From positions 299,416-363,415 of the forward strand of contig CALJMO010000052.1 of NCBI GenBank assembly GCA_937982065.1: 64,000 nt of DNA, in the 5' to 3' direction. The notes under the pieces are model-generated. The model was not told the origin of the DNA and did no database searches. It saw nothing but the letters and a program-made list of their open reading frames with translations. Within the stretch, counting starts at the first letter, position 1, and each line of letters starts with the position of its first letter. Origin of the DNA: an uncultured Collinsella sp. Lineage in GTDB: Bacteria; Actinomycetota; Coriobacteriia; Coriobacteriales; Coriobacteriaceae. Position numbers and translations under genes: made by a program. Positions 42,963 through 50,501 of this stretch are shown here, in pieces.

Positions 42963-43049
42963 TGGTGCGGGCGAAAGGACTTGAACCTTCATGGGGTTGC
43001 CCCCATACGGACCTGAACCGTACGCGTCTGCCAATTCCGCCACGCCCGC
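42963..43049 (-). tRNA. tRNA-Leu(CAG)
   Basis: An 87-nt gene with encoded CCA: acceptor GCGGGCG/CGCCCGC, anticodon loop TTCAGGT (anticodon CAG), class II variable arm TGGGGGCAACCCCA, T-arm GAAGG-TTCAAGT-CCTTTC. Followed by a CTCCCAGCAATGGGAG-TTTTTT terminator at about 42928-42953. Confidence 0.95.
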
Positions 43050-43092
43050 GTGCAGGAATTAGAATAACGGAGCGCCATCGCGAACGCAAGAA

Positions 43093-44010
43093 CTATTTTT
43101 GAAAAAGTTTACAGGCATTTTCCCAAGCTGCTCGCGCGATTGCCTCAGCATCCTCGCCGGTACGATCGACACGGTCGTTGACCAGCGTGTTTGCCGTAAT
43201 GGAGATCATTGCGGGCTCGCATTCAAGACCGCGGATGGGCTCTGGAGCCATATACGGGCAATCCGTCTCGAACATAATTCGATCGAGTGGGGTTGCCGCA
43301 AATGCCTCGCGCACGTCGTCGTTGCGCTTAAAGGTGGCCGCACCACCATAGGCGATATAGCAGCCCAGCTCCACAAAGCGCTCCATCGTGGCGCGGTCCT
43401 CGCCAAAACAGTGCAGCACACAACCGGCCTGGGGCACGCCCACCTCACGAAGCACGTTGTACGCATCAACGTGCGAGGTGCGCTCCCCATCCGAGTCCTC
43501 GTGACGCAGGTGCAGCTCCACCGGCACATTGCGGCGCACGGCAAGCTCGAGCTGGCGCGCCATGCAATCAATCTGCACGTTATGGGGTGCCGGCGCGATA
43601 TCGTCGTCATAGTCCATGTGGTAGTCCAGGCCGATTTCGCCAATACCGGCGCATAAGGGGTCATCAAGTGCCGCAACGACCTGTGCATGAACGTCGTCGG
43701 TATAGTCCGGCGCGCCATACGGATGCACGCCGGCAAGATACTTGATCTGCGGGATATCCTGCATCGGAAGAATCTCGCGCACCAGCCAGTCGCTATAGTC
43801 CGCCACGCTGCGCTTGTCGGCAATGGGGTCGAACATCGTCACCAACAGGTCGACGCCCGCGGCTTTGGCGCGCACGAGCGTCTCGGGCACATCCTTGCCC
43901 CAAAACGAAAGCAGATGTGCATGCGTGTCGGCAAGCGGCGCCAAGGGCACGGGACAAGCAACCGTCTTCTTTTTCTTGGTAAACGTCACGCGTTCGGCAT
44001 TAGGCGTCAT
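43093..44010 (-). CDS. tatD: TatD-family metal-dependent deoxyribonuclease
   Basis: Amidohydrolase-fold 3'-5' DNase of 305 residues. Motifs: ADTHAHL (first metal His pair), GVHPYGA, GEIGLDYHMDYD, VELHLRHED, LHCFGED and ETDCPYMAPEPIRG. A basic N-terminal tail of about 25 residues (TKKKKTVAC) precedes the barrel and is longer than usual. Its start overlaps the rsmA stop by 11 nt, with GGGAG upstream, so the two are coupled. The tatD-rsmA pairing is common in Gram-positives. Family members act in DNA repair and in degrading DNA during cell death. Confidence 0.9.
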   Translation of the reverse strand: MTPNAERVTFTKKKKTVACPVPLAPLADTHAHLLSFWGKDVPETLVRAKAAGVDLLVTMFDPIADKRSVADYSDWLVREILPMQDIPQIKYLAGVHPYGAPDYTDDVHAQVVAALDDPLCAGIGEIGLDYHMDYDDDIAPAPHNVQIDCMARQLELAVRRNVPVELHLRHEDSDGERTSHVDAYNVLREVGVPQAGCVLHCFGEDRATMERFVELGCYIAYGGAATFKRNDDVREAFAATPLDRIMFETDCPYMAPEPIRGLECEPAMISITANTLVNDRVDRTGEDAEAIARAAWENACKLFQK

Positions 44011-44860
44011 GGATTAGCTCCCGGGCCAGACGGACAAAGTCGGCAACATCGAGCGTCTCGGCGCGCGTGGTGGGTGCGATACCGCAAACCTCAAAAGCGG
44101 CATCGAGCACGTCCTTGGCAAAACCGTTGGCGCTCATGGAATTTCGGACGGTCTTGCGCCGCTGAGCAAATGCAGCGTCGATCACACGAGCCACGAACTC
44201 GCGATCGAGCCCCTCGGGCACCACGCCGTCAACACGGTCGATACGCACGACGGCCGAGTCCACGTGCGGCGCTGGCATAAAGCAACGCGGCGGCACCTCA
44301 AAGCGACCCGTCACCTGCGCATACAGGCCGAGCTTTGCCGTATAGCCGCCATAGGTCTTGTTGCCCGGCACTGCGGCAATGCGATCGGCAACCTCCTTTT
44401 GCACCATGACCACGGCACGCTTGAGCGCGGGCATCGTCTGAAAAAACTGCAAGATGATCGTCGCCGCCACGTTATAGGGCAAGTTCGCGACAAATACCGT
44501 CGGCTCACCGCCGGCGGCCTGCTCAATCTGCTCCGGCGTCACCTTAAGCGCGTCGCCCATGATAAAGCGGAAGTTGGCGTAGTCGGCGGCGTGAGCATCG
44601 AGCACCGGCTCGAGCTCGGGATCGGCCTCGATCGACGTGACGCACGCCGCCTCCTGCAACAGCGCAAGCGTGAGCGTACCAACGCCCGGACCAACCTCGA
44701 GCACGCGCTCATCGCCTACAAACTCGGCAAGCTCGCAAATGCGCTCAATTACATGGTTGTCGATCAGGAAATTCTGGCCCAGGCGATGCTTGGTCGCAAG
44801 GCCAAACTCCTCCAGCAGCTCCCTGGTGGCCGTGGGGTTTGCCAAAGGCGAAGTTGTCAT
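44000..44860 (-). CDS. rsmA: 16S rRNA dimethyladenosine transferase (KsgA)
   Basis: Dimethylates the two adjacent adenines in the 3' hairpin of 16S rRNA, a late quality step in 30S assembly. 286 residues. SAM-dependent Rossmann core: KHRLGQNFLID, VLEVGPGVGTLTLALLQ (motif I), ANLPYNVAATIILQF (motif IV, NLPY), with a C-terminal helical domain (VARVIDAAFAQRRKTVRNSM). ATG at 44860 after GGAGGCAACC. First gene of the rsmA-tatD pair. Confidence 0.95.
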   Translation of the reverse strand: MTTSPLANPTATRELLEEFGLATKHRLGQNFLIDNHVIERICELAEFVGDERVLEVGPGVGTLTLALLQEAACVTSIEADPELEPVLDAHAADYANFRFIMGDALKVTPEQIEQAAGGEPTVFVANLPYNVAATIILQFFQTMPALKRAVVMVQKEVADRIAAVPGNKTYGGYTAKLGLYAQVTGRFEVPPRCFMPAPHVDSAVVRIDRVDGVVPEGLDREFVARVIDAAFAQRRKTVRNSMSANGFAKDVLDAAFEVCGIAPTTRAETLDVADFVRLARELIHDA

Positions 44861-44892
44861 GGTTGCCTCCTCAGCATGATGGCGGCGTCTTG

Positions 44893-44928
44893 AAACAAAA
44901 GGGCATGGACCGTGGCGGCCATGCCCTT
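44893..44928 (-). terminator. Intrinsic terminator of metG
   Basis: AAGGGCATGG-CCGCCACGGT-CCATGCCCTT followed by TTGTTT on the minus strand, about 40 nt past the metG stop. Confidence 0.8.
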
Positions 44929-44967
44929 ACAGCTAAACAGCAAATTGCCGATATGGCGCGCTGCATC

Positions 44968-46569
44968 TTAGCCCAGACGCGGGAACAGCGGCTCGCCCTT
45001 CTCGACAGGCTGACCGCCGGCAAGCAGGCCCCAAGCGCAAATGCCCTTGAGGTCGTCGGTCGCGGCCTCGTCCTCGCAGGACAGGCGGCGCAGGGCCTCG
45101 GCAGAGGTCTGAGGCATGAGCGGCATCAGCAGGTGGGCGGCAATGCGGATGGCCTCGAGCAGGTTGTAGATCACAAACGCCAGCTCGTCAGCCTTGGCCT
45201 CGTCCTTGGCAAGTGCCCAAGGCTCGGAGTCCTCGATGTAGTGGTTGGCGGCATGGATGAGCTCCATGACCTCGTCCTTGGCTCCGCCGTAATCGAGCAC
45301 GTCCATCTTGGCCATGTAGCGCTCGACCAGACCATCGGCGATCTTTGCCAGCGGGTTGTCGAACGCATCGAACGATGCGGGCTTGGCGGGCGCGCAACCA
45401 TCAAAGTACTTGCCGCTCATGTTGAGCGAACGCGAGATAAGGTTGCCCCAGCTGTTGGCCAGGTCGGCGTTGTAGACCTGCTCCATGCGATCGAAGCTGA
45501 TGGCACCGTCGGTACCGGGGACGACGTCGGTCATGAAGTAGTAGCGATAGCCCTCGACGCCCAACATATCGATAACGTCCTGCGGAGCGATGGCGTTGCC
45601 GCGGCTCTTGGACATCTTCTCGGCCTTGCCGGTCTCGGCATTGCGCACGGTCAGGAAGCCGTGGGCAAAGACGTGCTCGGGCAGGGCCTCGCCGATGGCC
45701 ATGAGCATGGCGGGCCAAATGACGCAGTGGAAGCGGATGATGTCCTTGCCCACGATGTGGAACTGCGCGGGCCAGCGATAGGCCAGCTCGGCACGCGCCT
45801 CGTCGGTGTCGACACCGTAGCCGACGGCCGTCATATAGTTGAGCAGCGCATCGAACCACACGTAGGTCACGTGACCCTCGTCAAACGGGACCTGAATGCC
45901 CCAGTCAAAGCTCGTGCGGCTCACGGATAGGTCGTTAAGGCCGCCCTCGACAAAGCTGCGAACCTCGTTCATGCGGAACGCAGGCTCGACAAAGTCGGGG
46001 TGCTCGTCATAGAGCTTGAGCAGCTTGTCCTGGAAGGCGGAAAGCTTAAAGAAGTAGGACTCCTCCTGCACGCGCTCAAGCGGACGGTGGCAGTCGGGGC
46101 ACAGGTGCTGGCCGACGCTGCCGTACTCCTCGTCGCCCTTCTGGACCTGTGTATCGGTGAAGTAGGTCTCATCAGGCACGCAATACCAGCCGTCGTAGCT
46201 GCCCTTATACAGGTAACCGGACTCCTTCATGCGCTCCCACAGGTACTGCACGGCATGATGCTGGCGCGGCTCGGTGGTGCGGATGAAGTCGTCGTTGGAA
46301 ATCTCGAGCTTGCTCCAAAGCTCCTTGAAGTGCGGGGCCTGGCTGTCGGTCCACTCCTGCGGCGTCATGCCATGCTTGGCTGCGGCCTCGGCGACCTTCT
46401 CGCCGTGCTCGTCCATGCCGGTCAGGAACTTGACGTTATAGCCGGCGGAGCGACGATAACGGGCCTGAACGTCGGCGATGATGGTGGAATAAGCCGTGCC
46501 CAGGTGCGGATCGGCGTTGACGTAGTAGATGGGCGTCGTGATAAAGAACGAAGGCTTGCTTTGATCCAT
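44968..46569 (-). CDS. metG: Methionyl-tRNA synthetase
   Basis: Class I synthetase charging initiator and elongator tRNA-Met, 533 residues. HIGH-like signature PHLGTAYSTIIADVQARY at about 21-38, a single zinc-knuckle pair CPDC near residue 155, KMSKSRGNAI near 322, and the helical anticodon domain. There is no C-terminal tRNA-binding (EMAP-like) domain, so it is the short form. ATG with GGAGGACAAACCCC upstream. rsmI lies 69 nt upstream on the same strand. Confidence 0.96.
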   Translation of the reverse strand: MDQSKPSFFITTPIYYVNADPHLGTAYSTIIADVQARYRRSAGYNVKFLTGMDEHGEKVAEAAAKHGMTPQEWTDSQAPHFKELWSKLEISNDDFIRTTEPRQHHAVQYLWERMKESGYLYKGSYDGWYCVPDETYFTDTQVQKGDEEYGSVGQHLCPDCHRPLERVQEESYFFKLSAFQDKLLKLYDEHPDFVEPAFRMNEVRSFVEGGLNDLSVSRTSFDWGIQVPFDEGHVTYVWFDALLNYMTAVGYGVDTDEARAELAYRWPAQFHIVGKDIIRFHCVIWPAMLMAIGEALPEHVFAHGFLTVRNAETGKAEKMSKSRGNAIAPQDVIDMLGVEGYRYYFMTDVVPGTDGAISFDRMEQVYNADLANSWGNLISRSLNMSGKYFDGCAPAKPASFDAFDNPLAKIADGLVERYMAKMDVLDYGGAKDEVMELIHAANHYIEDSEPWALAKDEAKADELAFVIYNLLEAIRIAAHLLMPLMPQTSAEALRRLSCEDEAATDDLKGICAWGLLAGGQPVEKGEPLFPRLG

Positions 46570-46638
46570 GGGGTTTGTCCTCCAGAAAAACGTTGCATAC
46601 AGAGGATGATTCTAGCGCAAGGGCTGGATATCCTCCAT

Positions 46639-47517
46639 CTATTGCATATCGAGCACCATGGCATAGACATCGCGCTTGCGGCGCGAATACTTCTGAGACA
46701 GGCGCTTGGCCACCGCAGACGCGGGCTCCCCCTCCTCGAGCGCGGCGCGGATATCCTCGCGCAGGGCCTCGTCGGGATCCGCTGCCGCGGCGCCAACCGG
46801 CACGATACCGGCCTCCTCATCCTCGCTCGGCGGCGCGATGACCAGCGCAATCTCGCCCTTTACCTCGCCGCGAGCACGCAGCTCCTCAGCAAGCTGGGCA
46901 GCGGGCCCGCGCAAGACTTCCTCGTGCAGCTTGGTGAGCTCGCGGCAGACGGCAACCTCACGCTGGGGAAAAACCTCTGCCACGGCCTCGAGCGTCGCCA
47001 CGATGCGATGTGGAGACTCGTAGAAGATGAGTGCGCCGGGAACCACGGCAAGGCGCTGCAAACGACGCACGCGGTCGCCGTGCTTTCGGCCCAAAAAGCC
47101 CTCAAAGAAAAAATGCTCACAGCGAATGCCGGACGAAACGAGCGCCGTGACGCAAGCGGAGGGCCCGGGAATAACTTCGACGGGCACATCGGCCTCACGT
47201 GCCGCCTCGACCAGCGCCTGGCCGGGATCGGACACGCTCGGCATGCCGGCGTCCGAGGCAAAGGCGAGGGTCTCCCCCGCCAGCAGACGGTCGACCAGGC
47301 CGGCGGCGCGGCTGGCGATCACATTCTCGTCGCAACGGACAAGCGGCTTGGAAATGCCCAGGTGCATCAGCAGCTTTGACGTCACACGCGTGTCTTCGCA
47401 GCAGATGACATCGGCGGCGGCAAAGGCCTCGCCAACGCGCGGGGACAGGTCGCCCAAGTTGCCGATGGGCGTGCCGACCACATAGAGTTTGCCCGTATGG
47501 GCGCTGTTTTGCGTCAT
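46639..47517 (-). CDS. rsmI: 16S rRNA 2'-O-methyltransferase RsmI
   Basis: Tetrapyrrole-methylase-fold enzyme methylating C1402 of 16S rRNA; 292 residues. Family motifs: LYVVGTPIGNLGDLSPR at the N-terminus, CEDTRVTSKLLMHLGI, SDAGMPSVSDPG, EVIPGPSACVTALVSSG, FEGFLGRK and YESPHRI. The C-terminal extension (about 240-292) is acidic then helical and ends with KRLSQKYSRRKRDVYAMVLDMQ, a pattern seen in longer RsmI forms. Starts 7 nt after the GH5-like gene stop, so they share a transcript. Confidence 0.93.
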   Translation of the reverse strand: MTQNSAHTGKLYVVGTPIGNLGDLSPRVGEAFAAADVICCEDTRVTSKLLMHLGISKPLVRCDENVIASRAAGLVDRLLAGETLAFASDAGMPSVSDPGQALVEAAREADVPVEVIPGPSACVTALVSSGIRCEHFFFEGFLGRKHGDRVRRLQRLAVVPGALIFYESPHRIVATLEAVAEVFPQREVAVCRELTKLHEEVLRGPAAQLAEELRARGEVKGEIALVIAPPSEDEEAGIVPVGAAAADPDEALREDIRAALEEGEPASAVAKRLSQKYSRRKRDVYAMVLDMQ

Positions 47518-47523
47518 ATCAAC

Positions 47524-48585
47524 CTATTCAATCATGCCACGCTCGAGCGTACCGAGCGCCGCGCGGGCGTCCCATGCTGCAATGCGCTTCTCGGTCTTCC
47601 ACGTTTGGAAGAACCAACCGGCAGCCGGCGCAAACGAAGCCAGCTGATTGGCGATAAACACGCGCTCGTAGGCATTGCGGCCCTCGGGCGTAACCGACGA
47701 GTTGGCAAAGATCGCCGCGCCCGACCATTCGCCCACCAGCACGGGGAACCCAGTTGAAATCGCTTCTTTAAGCTCGCGCTTGTTACGCGAAATCGCCGTC
47801 GTCAGCCCGCGGGGGCTCGTGATGTCGAGCGCATGCTCGTCGCGGTAATGGTACAGGTGAAGGTCCATGTAGACGTTCTTGTACTTGGCGCCGCGCATAA
47901 AATGCTTCCACTCGCTGGGATGCCCCGACGACGAGAAAACGACGATCTTATCCTCGGGCATATACGAACGGACGAGCTCGTAAGCATCGCGATAGAAATT
48001 GCGCAGGTAGTGAGCAGGAATGCCATCCGTCATGGTGAAGAGGCTCTTACGGACACTCATCTGCGGCGTATCCAGCAGCTCAATGCCCAGCAGGCTCTCG
48101 GCCTCGCCGTAACGCTCGGCCAAGCGCTCGAGCACGTCAAGTGCGACATGGCGGCCGTTAGTGGACGAATGCCACTCGGCAACAGCCTCCGGCGTGGCGG
48201 GCGAATCGTTGGAATCGCCCTGGCCACCGGGCACAGTCGCCAGGTCAAGCAGCACGCGAATGTTGTACTTGGCAGCCCACTCAATCGCGCGGTCGATGTA
48301 ATCGACAACCGAGATGTAGGAGGCATCGGACTCCTGTGAGCCAAAGGCATACCAAGGCACCGGCAGGCGCACGGCGTTGAGGCCGATCTGCGCCATGCGA
48401 CGGAAATCATCCTCGCTCACAAACGTCTCGTAATGACGGCGCATGCGCTCGTTATAGGCGGCGGTGCCCATGGCCTCCTGCAGCTCGGCTGCGTTGGATG
48501 CACCGGTCGCCGCGTATAGCGACGGGGTCACCCAAGGCTCGGGAATAAACCAGCCAGAGAGATTAACGCCGAGTATCCTCTCCAT
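47524..48585 (-). CDS. Glycoside hydrolase family 5-like protein with altered catalytic site
   Basis: A 353-residue (beta/alpha)8-barrel protein resembling exo-beta-1,3-glucanase-type GH5: GVNLSGWFIPEPWVTPSLY, YETFVSEDDFRRMAQIGLNAVRLPVPW, DLHLYHYRD. The nucleophile Glu is kept (PVLVGEWSGA, E286). At the acid/base site, where GH5 has an Asn-Glu pair (...NEP), this protein reads IELLDTP (D172-T173). The DLHGAPGSQNG-like loop is also changed (DLATVPGGQGDSND). No signal peptide, so it would act in the cytoplasm. ATG at 48585 with AAGGGGG 5 nt upstream. It is upstream of rsmI. It may be a non-hydrolytic or differently acting relative. Confidence 0.75.
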   Translation of the reverse strand: MERILGVNLSGWFIPEPWVTPSLYAATGASNAAELQEAMGTAAYNERMRRHYETFVSEDDFRRMAQIGLNAVRLPVPWYAFGSQESDASYISVVDYIDRAIEWAAKYNIRVLLDLATVPGGQGDSNDSPATPEAVAEWHSSTNGRHVALDVLERLAERYGEAESLLGIELLDTPQMSVRKSLFTMTDGIPAHYLRNFYRDAYELVRSYMPEDKIVVFSSSGHPSEWKHFMRGAKYKNVYMDLHLYHYRDEHALDITSPRGLTTAISRNKRELKEAISTGFPVLVGEWSGAAIFANSSVTPEGRNAYERVFIANQLASFAPAAGWFFQTWKTEKRIAAWDARAALGTLERGMIE

Positions 48586-48863
48586 CACTGCCCCCTTCGG
48601 ATCGTGCAGGCTGAGCCTGCATCGTATTGCACAGGAAAAGTATCGTTTTGAGTATACCCGCGCGTGCGGACAGACGACCGAACGGTCTGTAAAGTGGCGC
48701 AAAAGCGGAAGGAATGTCTGGGCGGGCCCGAGATGTGCACGCACGTCGGAAGTAAGCGCCGGAAAGCGCATCCCACTCTGAAGCCAAATTCCGGGACGCA
48801 ATTTCCGCAGAGCCCTCGATAAAAGAAAAGGACCCCTTTGCAGAGGTCCTAGTCAATTCAAGG

Positions 48864-48936
<73 letters not shown>

Positions 48937-49059
48937 ATTTGAGGTGTGCCTTGTTTCAAGGCTTGATTAGTATAACCAAGGACGCGTTCCGGTCAACCGA
49001 GAATTTTAAAAAAGTTTTTGAGCACAGCCTCGGTTCTATAAATCGGCACGTCAGAGGCA

Positions 49060-49347
49060 TCAGCCGGCAGCAAGAAGTTTTTCGCTCAGAGCCGCACGGG
49101 CAAACTCACTTGGCGTCATCCCCTCGGCAGCCGCCCGTCGACGAATGGCCTCCTTCATTCCCAGAGGAATCTTGACCGACAGCGTTGCCGTCCCCTCACC
49201 TGAGAGCGGGGGCCGTCCATGCACGATCCCACCAACGGTGTGTTCGCCATCCGGAAACTCTCCGCGCTCGTACGACTCGCACCACGCGTCAATCATTTCA
49301 TCCGTTAAAACCTGACCATTAGCGGCCGTATACGTCTTGCCCATCAT
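49060..49347 (-). CDS. Ribbon-helix-helix-type antitoxin
   Basis: A 95-residue protein. The C-terminal third (TATLSVKIPLGMKEAIRRRAAAEGMTPSEFARAALSEKLLAAG) has the beta-strand plus two-helix pattern of ribbon-helix-helix DNA-binding antitoxins. The N-terminus (MIDAWCESYERGEFPDGEHTVGG) is probably the toxin-binding arm. The start ATG overlaps the stop of the upstream gene by 4 nt (ATGA). Second gene of a probable toxin-antitoxin pair; the complex probably represses its own promoter. Confidence 0.7.
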   Translation of the reverse strand: MMGKTYTAANGQVLTDEMIDAWCESYERGEFPDGEHTVGGIVHGRPPLSGEGTATLSVKIPLGMKEAIRRRAAAEGMTPSEFARAALSEKLLAAG

Positions 49348-49610
49348 CGACCCCTTTGTCGAGCCTGTTCAATCTCCTGCCAAAATTTCTTCTGGACTGG
49401 AGACAAGGCATGAATGATAAGCCACCCACGGACAAGCTCGACCGCGACAAGCTCAACGCTTCGTCCGTCTGGGAGCCATCCAATCGCAAGCCATCTCGGC
49501 GGCTCGTCCTTCGACTCGCGACGAATGCACTCAGTAACCGCAAGCCAAGCGCTAAGCACCTGCTTTTCCGTCAGGTGCTTTTTAGCGTTGGGATGGATCT
49601 CAACATCCAT
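49344..49610 (-). CDS. Small toxin-like protein (BrnT-like fold suspected)
   Basis: An 88-residue protein: MDVEIHPNAKKHLTEKQVLSAW, then EPPRWLAIGWLPDGRSVELVAVELVRGWLIIHALSPVQKKFWQEI. The order helix, then RW-x-x-IG-strand, strands and IIHA-strand followed by an Arg/Lys-rich end is similar to BrnT/RelE-type mRNA interferases, but assignment to a specific family is uncertain. The ATG at 49610 has GGAGAAG 5 nt upstream. The gene order (toxin first, then overlapping ribbon-helix-helix antitoxin) is that of BrnT-BrnA modules. Confidence 0.65.
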   Translation of the reverse strand: MDVEIHPNAKKHLTEKQVLSAWLAVTECIRRESKDEPPRWLAIGWLPDGRSVELVAVELVRGWLIIHALSPVQKKFWQEIEQARQRGR

Positions 49611-49668
49611 GCATCTTCTCCTCCATCTTACCCAATTTCGTATGACGAAAGTCCGCAGTCGCCAATTC

Positions 49669-50028
49669 TTAAGCCGGCACGCGTTGGAGAGCAGGGGTCG
49701 AAACAATGATTGAAGGACGCTCTAGTACGGCCCAGGTGCCGGGGCAGGAGCACATGCGCCAAGGACGAACGTTTTCGTAGCGCGCGAGGATATTGCCGTC
49801 GCGATCGATGAAGGCGATGTCGATGGGATAGGCCATAAAACACGTATGGACCGAAGAGCAGCGTGGAAACGCCATGACGAGCGGCAGGCCGTTGGCGGCA
49901 ACCGGACGCCGTCCCAGCATGCCGCGCAGGCGCATGACAAACGACTCCGCTACCACAAACTCGGCCGGCGTCCAACCCAGCCTATTGAGTGCCCGCGCGT
50001 AGGCGATGTAGGACGAGACCGCGGTCAC
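49669..50028 (-). CDS. DUF192 family protein at the end of the Tad operon
   Basis: A 119-residue DUF192 (COG1430) protein: ESFVMRLRGMLGRRPVAANGLPLVMAFPRCSSVHTCFMAYPIDIAFIDRDGNILARYENVRPWRMCSCPGTWAVLERP. The family function is unknown. The GTG start at 50028 overlaps the stop of the TadE-like gene (GTGA), so it is translated with the pilus genes. No signal peptide. Linkage to Tad genes suggests a role in pilus assembly or maturation, but this rests on position only. Confidence 0.82.
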   Translation of the reverse strand: MTAVSSYIAYARALNRLGWTPAEFVVAESFVMRLRGMLGRRPVAANGLPLVMAFPRCSSVHTCFMAYPIDIAFIDRDGNILARYENVRPWRMCSCPGTWAVLERPSIIVSTPALQRVPA

Positions 50029-50501
50029 ATGACCACCCCCGGGCGCCATGGATCGACCGTCACCGCGCGCTCGTGCGACAACGTTGTCGGCGCCCCCAGC
50101 GGAACGCCAGCGATGCTGAGAGAAGTCGGCCACGGCTCATAGTGCATGGTGCAGGTGTAGGTCTTAAACGTACCGGATAGGGAGAGCAGGCCACCATCCG
50201 ATGCCTCCGCGCCTTGCTCGCTCGACACTTCGATCTGTAAGTCATAGCCTTCCATGGCATTCAGAATTTGAGTCTGGACCGTCACCGAGGCATCGGCAGA
50301 GTTCTCGTCACCCTCCCCGCCCGGCGCCACAGCGTGCGCCAACACGATGTCGGGCACCACGCGGTCGAAGCGCGCGACAGCGCTGGCAAAGATCATGACG
50401 TTGTACACGATGAGTGCCAGCACCAGCAAAACGGGCGTAACCACTGCCATCTCAACCGTCGCTTGGGCGCGCTCCTCGCGCAGACGCATGCGGATACTCA
50501 T
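50025..50501 (-). CDS. TadE-like minor pilin
   Basis: A 158-residue protein with a short basic leader (MSIRMRLREER) followed by the prepilin-like AQATVEMAVVTPVLLVLALIVYNVM hydrophobic helix (about 13-38) and an extracellular domain with a single pair of Cys/aromatic-rich strands (FKTYTCTMHYEPW). The conserved Glu of the TVE motif is the usual +5-type residue of type IV-like pilins. The start overlaps the upstream gene by 1 nt (TAATG). One of several TadE-like genes in this operon. Confidence 0.82.
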   Translation of the reverse strand: MSIRMRLREERAQATVEMAVVTPVLLVLALIVYNVMIFASAVARFDRVVPDIVLAHAVAPGGEGDENSADASVTVQTQILNAMEGYDLQIEVSSEQGAEASDGGLLSLSGTFKTYTCTMHYEPWPTSLSIAGVPLGAPTTLSHERAVTVDPWRPGVVM

